Shown here piece by piece: positions 23,219-32,437 of a DNA stretch of 64,000 nucleotides. Made by a program: the position numbers and the translations under genes. The stretch is from a virus. The stretch is from positions 1 through 64,000 of the IMG/VR virus record IMGVR_UViG_3300032323_001387; one strand, given 5' to 3'. The notes beneath the pieces are model-generated. The model did no database searches and was not told where the DNA came from. It was given only the letters and a program-made list of their open reading frames with translations. Each line of letters begins with the position of its first letter. Positions within the stretch are counted from its first letter, which is position 1.

Positions 23219-24497
23219 AATTTAATAGCCTCGCCATCTCTGGGAATGTTTTAACAAAACTTTCATTTCTTTTTCCATCAACGAACATAATCGTGTTTTT
23301 GCGTCTTTCGTCTATGCTTTCGCTCCAGTCGTCGATAAACATCATAAAGTTAATAATATTATCAACTTGCATTTTGAAATTATTATCAATAGTTGATCTG
23401 TTGTTTAATAAAATTTGCTTTATCTGTTCTTTGACGGATATATGCAGGGTTCTGACATTAGAATATCCTGCAGGAGTGGTTACATAATGAGGACTAAAAT
23501 ATTTTTCCAATCCAATTGATGCTAACTCTTTGACAAATTCATGAATAGTCGCAATGTTGTATATGCTTATTGTAGCATCAATCAATGATTCATAGTTGTG
23601 TTTAGAGAAGAAATATGGCAATTTTTCTTTAACATCTGCCCAGTTTGCGCCGCTACGCTGGTAGTTAAACTTATCGCCAAAATCGTCGATGCTTACACTC
23701 CAGAATATCTTTTTAAATCTAGACAGCAACTCTTCTTGTTCCGGAGTAGGAATTATTGTGCCATTGGTATTATACCAAATAATAATCTTGCTAGCATCGA
23801 ACTTTTCATCTAAGGCCTTAAGCATTTCATAGTGCTCTTCTATCATCAGTGGCTCACCGCCCATAAGATGTATTATCTTTATATCATCAAAGCCATCTAT
23901 ATTTTTCCAAAAGTCTACATTGTCTATCCACTTGGCTTGTTGATTATAAGCGAACTCTGGACTCTGTTTGAAATCAGGATAAGACTCTCGTGTAGTTTTT
24001 TGCAGCTCATAGGATTCTTTAAGCCACTTTGCACTATTCCATAAACCGCAAATTCTGCAGGCAAGATTACATCTATTTCCTGCTTTTATTTCCAGCCATA
24101 CTAATTTTTGACTGGGGGCAGCGCCTTCTATAATTTTCTTTACTTCGTGGTATACTTTTAACGATGAAGAATATACATATCTACCACTGAATTTGTCATT
24201 GTGATAATCTCCCCAGCATGGCTTGCAAGAAGGGTGTTGTTCATTGTTCAGAAAGGACTGTCTAAATTTAATATGTGTTGGATGATTTATAATGTCAATA
24301 ATAGGCCGGCCGTTTGAATTAAATGTCGTACCATCATCATTTTTTAATGGGTCGCCTAGACAACAGGGCCTCACGTCACCATTAGATTCTATAGCAACGT
24401 GGTGAAAAGGCATTACACAAAAATTATTTGTGCTTAACCAATCGAATATTTTATTTTTTTCTGCGTCAGTTATAGTAACTGATCTGGAATTACTCAT
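23211..24497 (-). CDS. Radical SAM protein, N-terminal SPASM-module type (428 aa)
   Basis: N-terminal module C27-x12-G40-x4-C45-C46 and C91-x2-C94 (CKPC); core C143-x3-C147-x2-C150 (RCNLACRIC); LMGGEP and WYNTNGT follow. C-terminal signatures TPAGYSNVRTL and SIDERR are present, with TFPEM at the end after a 15-residue insert. It shares HHVAIESNGDVRPCC-type wording with the protein at 30355 (LHKAIDGNGDINPCC), so the two are closest relatives. Both junctions are 8-base overlaps (ATGAGTGA and ATGAGTAA). Confidence 0.9.
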   Translation of the reverse strand: MSNSRSVTITDAEKNKIFDWLSTNNFCVMPFHHVAIESNGDVRPCCLGDPLKNDDGTTFNSNGRPIIDIINHPTHIKFRQSFLNNEQHPSCKPCWGDYHNDKFSGRYVYSSSLKVYHEVKKIIEGAAPSQKLVWLEIKAGNRCNLACRICGLWNSAKWLKESYELQKTTRESYPDFKQSPEFAYNQQAKWIDNVDFWKNIDGFDDIKIIHLMGGEPLMIEEHYEMLKALDEKFDASKIIIWYNTNGTIIPTPEQEELLSRFKKIFWSVSIDDFGDKFNYQRSGANWADVKEKLPYFFSKHNYESLIDATISIYNIATIHEFVKELASIGLEKYFSPHYVTTPAGYSNVRTLHISVKEQIKQILLNNRSTIDNNFKMQVDNIINFMMFIDDWSESIDERRKNTIMFVDGKRNESFVKTFPEMARLLNYE

Positions 24498-25977
24498 TGA
24501 ATATATCTTTCATTTCAGGAAATGTTTCATAAAAACTTGTACCCCTGTGTGCATCGATTTTTTCTAAATAATCTTTCATCTCAGGCAGACGTACACTCCA
24601 GTCTTCGCTTTGCATAAATCTAATCAATCCACGCAAACGTTTGATGCCATAATCATTCATAATGAATACATCCCGACTTACTTCTTCGCCTGGACGAACT
24701 CCGTTCATGTAATTATCAGTCCACCATGGGATTAATTCTTCTTCAATTTTACGAGCAACTTCATCTTTAAACTTCTTAGGCAAAACTTTGACATTTAAGA
24801 AAGCAGGCCAGTATACAAAGTGGAAGTTGATACCACCAGCACCTAAAGGCCACATATTAATCTTTTTAAAGTTTTGTGTCATTTTCCATTTAATGAATTC
24901 TGGCAGGTAATAAATGTTCAATGCATTAACTGCACAGGCCACTGTAACTTCTACGTTATCAGTTGTCTGTGTGTCTAGTATATGAAAGACTTCTTCTGTG
25001 CGTTTCCAATCGCTGGGATAACGAATATATTCGTTATGCTTACCAAATGCATCTACGCTATAATGGAAACGAACAAGTTTGAAGTGGCTCCATAGTTCAA
25101 ATAAATCTTCTCTCCACTCTATGCCATTACTATTATAACGTATTTCCATGTCTTTAGCAACACCTTGACGTATACATTCTTCCAATATATCATAGTGTTC
25201 TTCAATGATCAATGCTTCGCCGCCGGCAAAGTATAATTGTTTCATATGCGGGATCTGTTGATAGAATTGCTCCCAGAACACAGGATTGTTCTTATGCCAA
25301 TTATAACTACTACCATTGGTGCTGCCTTTATTTTCCCAGTTCCAAATTTCTTTTACTTTATCATTTTCAATCTTAGGGTAGACTGCTTGCCAGTCTTTGA
25401 TCCAACCGCTGCTGTCATGGGGACTGCACATGATACAAGCAAGTTGACATTTTGTACCAAAACGCAGATCAATGTATCTTAATTTAGGAGGGATACTGCC
25501 ATCTTCATTTGTTTCTTGAATTAATTCGTCGATACTGACACGTTTACTCCAGTATTCAGTTTCCCACTGTCGTTTACTTCTATGGCCGGCTGCTTCTTCT
25601 TTGTAGCATTTTAAACAACTAGAAGGCTTTTCTCCCGCCATCATTTGTTTACGTACATTTTTCATATATGTACTATTCCAGCTTGACTCGAAGTCTGCAA
25701 CGTTTAAGTTATTGGGCCGGCCTTCTTCGTCTTTTAAAATTCCAATATTGCCACCATGTATCTTGTCATTGGTTGCACCTACACTACTGGCATTGGCTGT
25801 ACAACAAACACGCATTTGGCCATCCGGACGAGTGCTCAGGTGGATCCATGGTAATATACACCATGTTTTACTAACATTAAAATAATGCTTGGTTTTAAGG
25901 TTATAGTCTTTGTGCTTATTAATAAACTGTTGACTAATGTCTTTGCCGTTTTCGTCGAGTATAACTTTATCGTTCAT
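24490..25977 (-). CDS. Radical SAM protein, N-terminal SPASM-module type (495 aa)
   Basis: The longest single-module member on this part of the array. N-terminal module C40-x12-G53-x4-C58-C59 and C121-x2-C124 (CLKC); core C177-x3-C181-x2-C184 (KCQLACIMC); YFAGGEA replaces GGEP, so proline is lost. C-terminal signatures WPAFLNVKVLP and LEKIDAHR, ending in FPEM and DIFNE. The core CxxxCxxC has Gln-Leu-Ala between the first two cysteines, unlike the NLK or NFK of most paralogues. The first 38 residues are a hydrophilic extension. It overlaps the genes on both sides by 11 and 8 bases. Confidence 0.9.
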   Translation of the reverse strand: MNDKVILDENGKDISQQFINKHKDYNLKTKHYFNVSKTWCILPWIHLSTRPDGQMRVCCTANASSVGATNDKIHGGNIGILKDEEGRPNNLNVADFESSWNSTYMKNVRKQMMAGEKPSSCLKCYKEEAAGHRSKRQWETEYWSKRVSIDELIQETNEDGSIPPKLRYIDLRFGTKCQLACIMCSPHDSSGWIKDWQAVYPKIENDKVKEIWNWENKGSTNGSSYNWHKNNPVFWEQFYQQIPHMKQLYFAGGEALIIEEHYDILEECIRQGVAKDMEIRYNSNGIEWREDLFELWSHFKLVRFHYSVDAFGKHNEYIRYPSDWKRTEEVFHILDTQTTDNVEVTVACAVNALNIYYLPEFIKWKMTQNFKKINMWPLGAGGINFHFVYWPAFLNVKVLPKKFKDEVARKIEEELIPWWTDNYMNGVRPGEEVSRDVFIMNDYGIKRLRGLIRFMQSEDWSVRLPEMKDYLEKIDAHRGTSFYETFPEMKDIFNE

Positions 25978-27235
25978 TTTTTAGTTTTTCATATAATTGC
26001 GGGAAGGTAGTCTTCCAGTCGGTGTTTCTAATAGAATCCAGTTTTGTCAGTATTTCGACACATTTGTCCACTTTAGCTGCATCACCATCTATATTTGTTT
26101 CCAAATAGTTTACTAGATGTGCCACTTGTTTTTTCTTTTTATCTGTGTCGGCCCAAGTATTGTAAACCTGTAATATGTCCAGCTTTACTTCTTTAGGCAA
26201 TATAGCAACATCAAAATAATCAGGGCTGCTTAATATTCTGACACTGGAATTGTGCTTATTAAATTGTTCAAAGTAGTCTAACAAATTTGGCGTCGTATAG
26301 GCGCTTAAAACTTGCCATGTTACAGTGAAGTCCATTTTAATATTAGACATTTCTTTACTAAGTGTTTCTACGTTCTTACTTATCTGTTGCCATCTAGCCG
26401 GATAGCGAATATATTCAAACTGATCACCGAAATCATCTATACTAATACGTAGCCAAACTTTTTTAAAATGTTTCCACAAATCCAATGCTCTTTTATGTAT
26501 AGCCGTCAAGTTTGTGTCATATTCCAAAGTGACTTCATGGGCTCGGCCGCTGTCAATGACTTTTTGTAAAAAATCGTAATGCGGTTCAATGAGCATAGGC
26601 TCGCCACCGACAAGATATACTTGTTTCAAATAGGGTATCTTTGCTTCTAGTCTGGCCCAAAACTCTGGATTATCCCACCAGTCATATTCACCGGCATCCT
26701 TGTATCTGCCATTGACGTCTTTTAAGTTAATTTTTGTACCACTGTCAGTGAATTTGGTTGTGCCGTTAATTAACACATAATCTTCGTACCATTGACTGCT
26801 GCTGGCAGGATGACACATTACGCATTTTAGATTACACAAATTACCAAAACGTAAATCCCAGTAACTTGGTTGCCAGTCTGTATTACCTTCTGCATCGGTG
26901 TGTTGTCTGGCGATCTCTTCATCAAATTCGCCAGTATACATCTTATTACTGACTGTTCGTCTGCTGCTTGCGCCCATGTCTTCCTTGACCCAACATGTAT
27001 TGCAATCACTATGACGTTCGCCATTTAGCATGGCTAATCTTATTTCTCTGGCCTTGTCTCCATTTTTAATAATGTCAAAATCATCTCGGCCCAAGTTATA
27101 AGGTCGGCCATTGTCATCTCTAATAGTGCCTTGTTGACTATCTTTGCTATTAGTCATCAGGCAACAAACTCTGGCAGTGCCTATAGGCTTTGCTGCCATT
27201 TGTACCCAGGGTATAACGCAGAATGATTTATTCAT
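25967..27235 (-). CDS. Radical SAM protein, N-terminal SPASM-module type (422 aa)
   Basis: N-terminal module C6-x12-G19-x4-C24-C25 and C78-x2-C81 (CNTC); core C134-x3-C138-x2-C141 (LCNLKCVMC); LVGGEP and LEYDTNLT follow. C-terminal signatures SPDYFDVAILP and LTKLDSIR, ending in FPQL, where the usual PE has become PQ. The NGERHSDCNTCW, GNLCNLKC and YIRYPARWQ segments resemble those in the proteins at 24490 and 15052. It directly follows two SGNH-like genes, with an 8-base overlap (ATGAATAA). Confidence 0.9.
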   Translation of the reverse strand: MNKSFCVIPWVQMAAKPIGTARVCCLMTNSKDSQQGTIRDDNGRPYNLGRDDFDIIKNGDKAREIRLAMLNGERHSDCNTCWVKEDMGASSRRTVSNKMYTGEFDEEIARQHTDAEGNTDWQPSYWDLRFGNLCNLKCVMCHPASSSQWYEDYVLINGTTKFTDSGTKINLKDVNGRYKDAGEYDWWDNPEFWARLEAKIPYLKQVYLVGGEPMLIEPHYDFLQKVIDSGRAHEVTLEYDTNLTAIHKRALDLWKHFKKVWLRISIDDFGDQFEYIRYPARWQQISKNVETLSKEMSNIKMDFTVTWQVLSAYTTPNLLDYFEQFNKHNSSVRILSSPDYFDVAILPKEVKLDILQVYNTWADTDKKKKQVAHLVNYLETNIDGDAAKVDKCVEILTKLDSIRNTDWKTTFPQLYEKLKNER

Positions 27236-28172
27236 TAAAATATTTCTCCGCTAAATGTGTTGCAAAACGCTCATGGACTTCTTTATTAAAATGCAGGCCG
27301 GATGTAAGTGATTTCTCATCTTTGTTTATCATTTTTGCCATAGAATCAATACCCCGGGGAAATAACGACATAATTGTCCTCCCAACGTAAGTATCCGGAT
27401 CAGGATTGTATAAAAAATCAAAAACATTTTTAGAATTATGCATTTTAGCCCGTTCCAGTTCTACTTCAGTGAAAATAGAATCTACCATAATCGGTTCAAT
27501 GCCAGTCTCTCCATATATTGCATCTTTATACATTTTAAGTTTACTAAAATAGTTAAGCCATCTTGTTTTCAGTTTCATGTCCATTTCAAGTACAGACAAT
27601 GTATCTTTTTCTAAAAAATATCTTTCTGCATCTGTATATGGTTTATGTTTCATACCTGCGTGATTCAATGACCTACAAAAAAACTCATCATCTAACTTAT
27701 TATAATTTAACTGAGTTGATTCTATATCATCGCTAATTTCTTTTATGTATGAATAACGTGTTCTGCATGTGAACTGAAATATAATTTTCTTAACGTTATA
27801 ACCCTGTTTCTTTAAATTATAAATGTCATTACATGTTCTCAGGTAAATGCTATGATTATCGCTGCCGGGTGCCGATTTGTTGATTACCTGTATACCTGTC
27901 AGGTTTTCTAATTTAGAACTGTATCTAACTTCTCGCATACTTCGATTAGATAAACCTGCATAGTCAAGGCCTGGGTTATTTGGTACCATTTTTTCATATT
28001 GTTCATCACGCCATTGATTATATGCGATCATATGTTCGGAATATAATTCTGAATCAGTTAACGTTATATAATCGTCGACGCTTAGTTCATTGGGATAGCC
28101 AGGTAGTAAATAGTCACCTATATCTATTCCAGTCGTAAAACTACAGCCATTGACATATATTACGTCATTCAT
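27228..28172 (-). CDS. SGNH/GDSL hydrolase-like protein (314 aa)
   Basis: Block I is VNGCSFTTG with candidate nucleophile S11. SAPGSDNHS gives the block II Gly, QFTCRTR a block III-like turn, and SGLHFNKEVHERFA near the C-terminus a block V His. It is a clear paralogue of the next gene (28165): both have RYSSKLE or RWSSRLE, GYN plus IIFQ/IIIQ, and end in YFNE. The pair probably arose by tandem duplication. Cytoplasmic; an acyl- or acetyl-ester substrate on a glycan is usual for the fold, but nothing here shows which. Confidence 0.72.
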   Translation of the reverse strand: MNDVIYVNGCSFTTGIDIGDYLLPGYPNELSVDDYITLTDSELYSEHMIAYNQWRDEQYEKMVPNNPGLDYAGLSNRSMREVRYSSKLENLTGIQVINKSAPGSDNHSIYLRTCNDIYNLKKQGYNVKKIIFQFTCRTRYSYIKEISDDIESTQLNYNKLDDEFFCRSLNHAGMKHKPYTDAERYFLEKDTLSVLEMDMKLKTRWLNYFSKLKMYKDAIYGETGIEPIMVDSIFTEVELERAKMHNSKNVFDFLYNPDPDTYVGRTIMSLFPRGIDSMAKMINKDEKSLTSGLHFNKEVHERFATHLAEKYFNE

Positions 28173-29055
28173 TGAAATATCTTTCTGCTATTTTTTTGGC
28201 AAATATATCATGCACTTTGGCTGTGAAATGCAGTCCAGTAGTCATAGTATCGGGCTCATCTGGGTCTACGCACTCCATCATATTTAATTCAATTTCGTCA
28301 TCTAACTGCTTTTTAAATTCTAAGACATGGTTATCTTCTGGCAATTCGCAGTTATCAAATGTAAATAATTTATGTCCCACAGTTTTCTTAAAGAATACAC
28401 TGTCTACAAAAATAACCCTTGCTCCGGTCAAAGAAATTAGTGCATGTTTGAACATTAACAAGTCATGCAATAATCTATATTCACTGTATTCGAATGTTTC
28501 ATTCATGACAATGCCTTCTATCATACGCTGGTATTCTTTAACACTTGTGCCTACTGTAAAGGATACCATATTGTATTTTTTAATCATTGTTTTTTGTTGA
28601 TCGTATATTGGTTCTTCAAAATCCAGGGTATTTTTAAAAAAACTAAATCGGCCGGCACTAGTGATTTGAATGATGATATCTGTTATGTTATATCCGGCTT
28701 TCTTTAAAGCAATAACGTCAGCAATAGTTCTGTAAGAAATAGCATACATACTACTCCCGCCCTGCGATGATATATTAAACACTGGCCTATTTAATATCTT
28801 TTCTAGTCTGGAACTCCATCGCATTTCTTTTTGATATTCTAATAATTTTTTATGTTCTGTTGGATTATTTTTATTCCATTGAGCATGTTCTGCCATAACA
28901 GCTTTTTGATCATCTACAGCTTGTTTGAATGGCATCGACAGTATTTCATTTATGCTAAAATTTTTTTTAAAATCAGGGCGCAAATGGTATTCAACGTCGC
29001 AGCCTTGTGTAAAGCTGTCTCCATTAACATAGATAATATTTTTATCTTGGGTCAT
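28165..29055 (-). CDS. SGNH/GDSL hydrolase-like protein (296 aa)
   Basis: Block I is VNGDSFTQG with candidate nucleophile S14. SSQGGSSMYAISYRT supplies the Gly block, and TGLHFTAKVHDIFAKK the C-terminal His block. Tandem paralogue of 27228 with the same C-terminal YFNE and an 8-base overlap (ATGAATGA) between them. The D13-S14 pair makes it nearer to the GDS consensus than its sibling, which has C-S. No signal peptide. Its stop junctions and place next to radical SAM genes suggest joint action with them. Confidence 0.72.
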   Translation of the reverse strand: MTQDKNIIYVNGDSFTQGCDVEYHLRPDFKKNFSINEILSMPFKQAVDDQKAVMAEHAQWNKNNPTEHKKLLEYQKEMRWSSRLEKILNRPVFNISSQGGSSMYAISYRTIADVIALKKAGYNITDIIIQITSAGRFSFFKNTLDFEEPIYDQQKTMIKKYNMVSFTVGTSVKEYQRMIEGIVMNETFEYSEYRLLHDLLMFKHALISLTGARVIFVDSVFFKKTVGHKLFTFDNCELPEDNHVLEFKKQLDDEIELNMMECVDPDEPDTMTTGLHFTAKVHDIFAKKIAERYFNE

Positions 29056-29395
29056 ATTCGTCCCATTTGACAGGATTAGTCATTTGAAAATTATAGTCGT
29101 TGATCAGTTTCTCAAATTCGTCTATGGTAAATCTAAGATTAAAATTGCCACCATGTGTATTAATTGTAAAACGAACAGCAGATATGTTGCGCTTAATAAC
29201 CACATACATTTTTATGCCGCACTTCAAATGTAGATTAATACCTTCTTTGGTGCTAGCACCTTCAAACATTTGTTTGATTTCATCATGTGTTAATCTATAA
29301 GTCAATACAAAATTATCATTTACTCTGAGGCTCAGATCATTGATGTCGTATTTCTTATACGCATATAGTTTAAAGTGTTCGTTGAATAGTTTCAT
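29042..29395 (-). CDS. Hypothetical protein (117 aa)
   Basis: No family recognised. It starts MKLFNEHFKLYAYKKYDIND and has an alternating hydrophobic pattern typical of a small beta-rich fold (MYVVIKRNISAVRFTINTHG, then NFNLRFTIDEFEKLIN). It has a single cysteine and so is not an Fe-S carrier. It overlaps the SGNH-like gene by 14 bases and lies nine bases after the SPASM-like gene at 29404. It could be a partner of the split radical SAM enzyme, by position only. Confidence 0.65.
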   Translation of the reverse strand: MKLFNEHFKLYAYKKYDINDLSLRVNDNFVLTYRLTHDEIKQMFEGASTKEGINLHLKCGIKMYVVIKRNISAVRFTINTHGGNFNLRFTIDEFEKLINDYNFQMTNPVKWDEYDPR

Positions 29396-29403
29396 TTGTT
29401 GTC

Positions 29404-29730
29404 TTAGTTAATATCTTTTTCAATAAAATTGACCCTAATATTGTTAATCATATCTGCTCGGTCATCACTTTTCTCGGATTTAGAACATAATGTCTGGCAA
29501 ATATTTAAGGGATTTTCTGATTCAATCATTGATCGAATCTTCTGCCAAGCATCCGAATTTATTATTTCGTCATAGGTATAATTAGTCAAATTTAATTGCT
29601 GATATAATTCTTGGCCGAGGAAGTTCTCTAGCTGTGGATTAGTACTAACATAACAACAAGGTACATACATGCCGTTTGGCCGTATAAAAAATAAATTTTT
29701 AGTTTTATAGCATTCGGGATCTAATTTCAT
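29404..29730 (-). CDS. Stand-alone SPASM-like iron-sulfur domain protein (108 aa)
   Basis: Paralogue of the 114-residue protein at 8309, with identical cysteine spacing: C7-x12-G20-x4-C25-C26, then C78-x3-C82. Shared wording includes YQQLNL, TNPQLENFLG versus TNPEIRIFLG, and PLNICQTLCSKS versus PFTICKNTCSKS. It overlaps the radical SAM core gene at 29727 by ATGA and follows it, whereas at 8309 the SPASM gene comes first. It likely provides the auxiliary cluster of a two-subunit radical SAM enzyme. The acidic tail after residue 86 has no motif. Confidence 0.78.
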   Translation of the reverse strand: MKLDPECYKTKNLFFIRPNGMYVPCCYVSTNPQLENFLGQELYQQLNLTNYTYDEIINSDAWQKIRSMIESENPLNICQTLCSKSEKSDDRADMINNIRVNFIEKDIN

Positions 29731-30362
29731 TTTTGCTGGTATTCCTTTAATTCTGAAATGATGTCTTCAAAATTTCTACTAGGTTCCATTCCAGCTGGAT
29801 ATTGTCGGCCACTGTTAACAATTTCAAAATGTTGTATGCCTAGTTGTTTACTTAATTTATATCCTTCGATGACGTCATTTTCATTATATTTAAAAATTAT
29901 CCATTTCCACTGTACCCGAGCAGCAGATTTAGCAATCATTGATTTAATACCCGTTTCGATACTAGGCCAATCCGAATTCACTCTATATAGATTATTTTCA
30001 GGTAATCCATCTATGCTAAACACAAAGGTATCTGATTTAGTAAACATAGGCGCAAGCTGTTCCCACCATTCTTTGCTTCTATAACTACCATTGGTATTAA
30101 TAGTGATTTTTTTATTGTGTTTCTTCACCAGGGATATAATGTCATGAAACTTAGTATGATAAATAGGATCTCCGTATGCACCAGAAAATACCACGCCCTC
30201 AAGCGATGGTACTTTCAATATTTTTTCAATAGCAGAAACATCGACCTCCCCGTATTTCCACTTATGAAGTTTTTCATCAGGATCTTTCGTTCTGGCACAA
30301 TCCGGGCAATAGAGCGTGCACTTGCTGGTTATTTCTAATTCTATTGTTACAGGATCAATCAT
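29727..30362 (-). CDS. Minimal radical SAM protein (211 aa)
   Basis: Core motif C15-x3-C19-x2-C22 (SKCTLYCPDC). FSGAYGDPIYHTKFHDI parallels FCGGYGDPIYHSKLFDI in the plus-strand copy at 8650, and KWIIFKYNENDVIEGYKLSK is nearly identical there. The fused protein at 32434 has the same core plus a C-terminal SPASM module. Here the SPASM module is encoded by the next gene, overlapping by four bases. The preceding radical SAM gene overlaps by eight bases (ATGATTGA). Confidence 0.88.
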   Translation of the reverse strand: MIDPVTIELEITSKCTLYCPDCARTKDPDEKLHKWKYGEVDVSAIEKILKVPSLEGVVFSGAYGDPIYHTKFHDIISLVKKHNKKITINTNGSYRSKEWWEQLAPMFTKSDTFVFSIDGLPENNLYRVNSDWPSIETGIKSMIAKSAARVQWKWIIFKYNENDVIEGYKLSKQLGIQHFEIVNSGRQYPAGMEPSRNFEDIISELKEYQQK

Positions 30363-31692
30363 AATATTTTAAAACCGAATTTAGTTCTGGTAAAAAATCT
30401 TTAAGAGTTTGTTTACGTATTCTATCCAGCCCCATTATTCTATATTTACGCTTGTCTTCAGTCTCCTGATTCCAAGAGTCTTTGGCCATCATATGAGCTA
30501 TCATATTTTCTACAACAATCTCTGCACGTTCCATCATACGCGGAGTTAGATTACTTTTACGTAGTAATTCTAAATCACTGGTCATTTTGTTCTTAAAGTA
30601 TTCTTTTTGTTCTGGCTTTAAACTCTGTGGACAATAATGAGGACCAAAGTAATAATGACCGTCAAAGTCAAACTGCTTATCGCTTAGATTGAATTTGCGC
30701 TTAAACTTATCTGCCCACAGGAACAATTCCGCCATGTCCAGCATATTCAATACACTCCAGCCAGGATCTATTTTAGCTTCAATGTTTTTAACATTTGTAA
30801 CCCAAGTCGCCATATTAGCTTCTGCTTCGGCCCAGTCGCCGGGGAAACGTTGATAGTGAAACTTATCACCTATGCCATCAATGCTGAATGCAACCCTGGT
30901 ATAGTAAAATTTATCATATACAGTTTTTAAAACATCTTCTGGTGGTAGAGTACTGGCATTGGTATTATATGACATACGCACCTGAGCAGCGTCGGGTCGT
31001 TGTGCTAGCTTGGCTAAAAACTTAAAGTGAGCGTTAATCAACATGGGTTCGCCGCCCATGAAGTGAAACTTCTTGCCATTGAACATTACTTCACTGTTCC
31101 ATAGTTCACTATCTAGTGCCCAATGCCCTAACTTTGTTGCTCGAGCAGCTTCTTCTTGGCTTGTTCCATACAATTCTCGTTGATCGCTGATCCAACTGCT
31201 GCTGGCATGTGGGCCACAAAAGTGACATTTAAAATTGCAGGTCGTCCCGGGTTCTATTTCTAAATCAAATGGCTCTTTAATTTTATCTAGTTCAATTACA
31301 ACGTCTTGCCAATCTGTTTTATCATTGAAGAAACTTTCCAACTTTTTATATAATTCAGTCTCGCCGCCTTCCCAGCTTTTATTCATAAAGAAAGTCATTA
31401 TACGCTTGCGATGACTTTCTCCATTGTGATCATCGACTTTCCAACATCTGTGACATATGTCTGGCCGTTCATTGCGTTTAAATGATTCCTTAAAATCATT
31501 ATTCTCTTTTGATTTGATAAATGTATCAAAGTCTATAAAGTTAATATTTGCTGTTTTACCATCATCAAGTTTATGCGGATCTGCAATACAACAGGGATTT
31601 ATATCTCCATTTCCATCAATGGCCTTGTGCAGAAATGGCACCAGGCAAAAGTTTTTTGGTACTTTGTTATATTTGTCAAAATCTTTATTCAT
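30355..31692 (-). CDS. Radical SAM protein, N-terminal SPASM-module type (445 aa)
   Basis: N-terminal module C16-x12-G29-x4-C34-C35 and C80-x2-C83 (CHRC); core C152-x3-C156-x2-C159 (TCNFKCHFC); FMGGEP and SYNTNAS follow. C-terminal signatures GPHYCPQSLKP and GLDRIR, ending in LPEL. Nearest relative in the window is the protein at 23211. It follows a nitroreductase gene with an 8-base overlap (ATGAATAA), which could provide flavin-based electrons for cluster reduction (inference). Confidence 0.9.
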   Translation of the reverse strand: MNKDFDKYNKVPKNFCLVPFLHKAIDGNGDINPCCIADPHKLDDGKTANINFIDFDTFIKSKENNDFKESFKRNERPDICHRCWKVDDHNGESHRKRIMTFFMNKSWEGGETELYKKLESFFNDKTDWQDVVIELDKIKEPFDLEIEPGTTCNFKCHFCGPHASSSWISDQRELYGTSQEEAARATKLGHWALDSELWNSEVMFNGKKFHFMGGEPMLINAHFKFLAKLAQRPDAAQVRMSYNTNASTLPPEDVLKTVYDKFYYTRVAFSIDGIGDKFHYQRFPGDWAEAEANMATWVTNVKNIEAKIDPGWSVLNMLDMAELFLWADKFKRKFNLSDKQFDFDGHYYFGPHYCPQSLKPEQKEYFKNKMTSDLELLRKSNLTPRMMERAEIVVENMIAHMMAKDSWNQETEDKRKYRIMGLDRIRKQTLKDFLPELNSVLKYYD

Positions 31693-32437
31693 TGATTGTT
31701 CTGATATTTTCTATGGGATTCAATTGATGTTTTTTAATATTTGTATAATAGCCATCTTTATACGGTAATCCTTCTAAATCTGCTTTGGATACTCTAGTCA
31801 TCGGATTGGCGATAGGAATTGCTTTTCCTATACACACTGCATAACCAGGAGATAAATTATGCCTATTGGCCATTTCATTAGTAATACCATATTCATTATA
31901 TATAGAATATAGATGAGCTTTCAATTCAGGTGTTTCCATGACAGTTCTAACTCCTCTGGTACAGCCATTAAAACCAACGTCTAGTCCCATTAAATACGCT
32001 TGCTGTGCTAGAAAAGCCATGCTCATTCCTATATTGATATTTCTTATATCTATGTCTCCGGCTTTTGGCTCTTTTAAATAGGAACCATCTGCATCAAGAT
32101 GGCTGGGATGATTTACTATAGGAAGATTCTTTGATGCTTCCAAATATATAATCACTGTTGGCGCTGTCAATATACCAAGTTGATATTCTTTGGGCATCAC
32201 TTTGCCCAGTGATTCGCTGTATTTAGATACCATAAAAAATATGTTATCTTGCAGCCACTCTTTATATTCTTGTTTTTCAACAAGGATTGGTATAAAATTT
32301 CTATTAGAATTTTGTGCAGGGGCATAATTAACTGCATCAATGAGCAGACGACGTTGTTCTGCTGTTAATTTTTCATCTTTGAAAACTTTCGACGTGCGTC
32401 TTGTTTTTAAAAAATTATTATACTCTTGTGGTGTCAT
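31685..32437 (-). CDS. Nitroreductase-family flavoprotein (250 aa)
   Basis: Resembles FMN-dependent nitroreductases. RRTSKVFKDEKLT (13-25) is the N-terminal FMN-phosphate RR-S-x-R type motif, APAQNSNRNFIPILV (38-52) the second block, and MSMAFLAQQAYLMGLDVGF the helix before the C-terminal FMN contact. Family members reduce flavins, quinones or unsaturated bonds with NAD(P)H, and some act as dehydrogenases in natural-product pathways. It lies between two radical SAM genes, overlapping them by four and eight bases. It may feed electrons to the Fe-S enzymes or act on the same substrate. Confidence 0.82.
   Translation of the reverse strand: MTPQEYNNFLKTRRTSKVFKDEKLTAEQRRLLIDAVNYAPAQNSNRNFIPILVEKQEYKEWLQDNIFFMVSKYSESLGKVMPKEYQLGILTAPTVIIYLEASKNLPIVNHPSHLDADGSYLKEPKAGDIDIRNINIGMSMAFLAQQAYLMGLDVGFNGCTRGVRTVMETPELKAHLYSIYNEYGITNEMANRHNLSPGYAVCIGKAIPIANPMTRVSKADLEGLPYKDGYYTNIKKHQLNPIENIRTINE

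Noticed and set aside
27228-29055. Tandem SGNH genes as one duplicated pseudogene
   Set aside because: Both frames are intact, with separate starts and an 8-base overlap, and are diverged; no stop or frameshift is seen.
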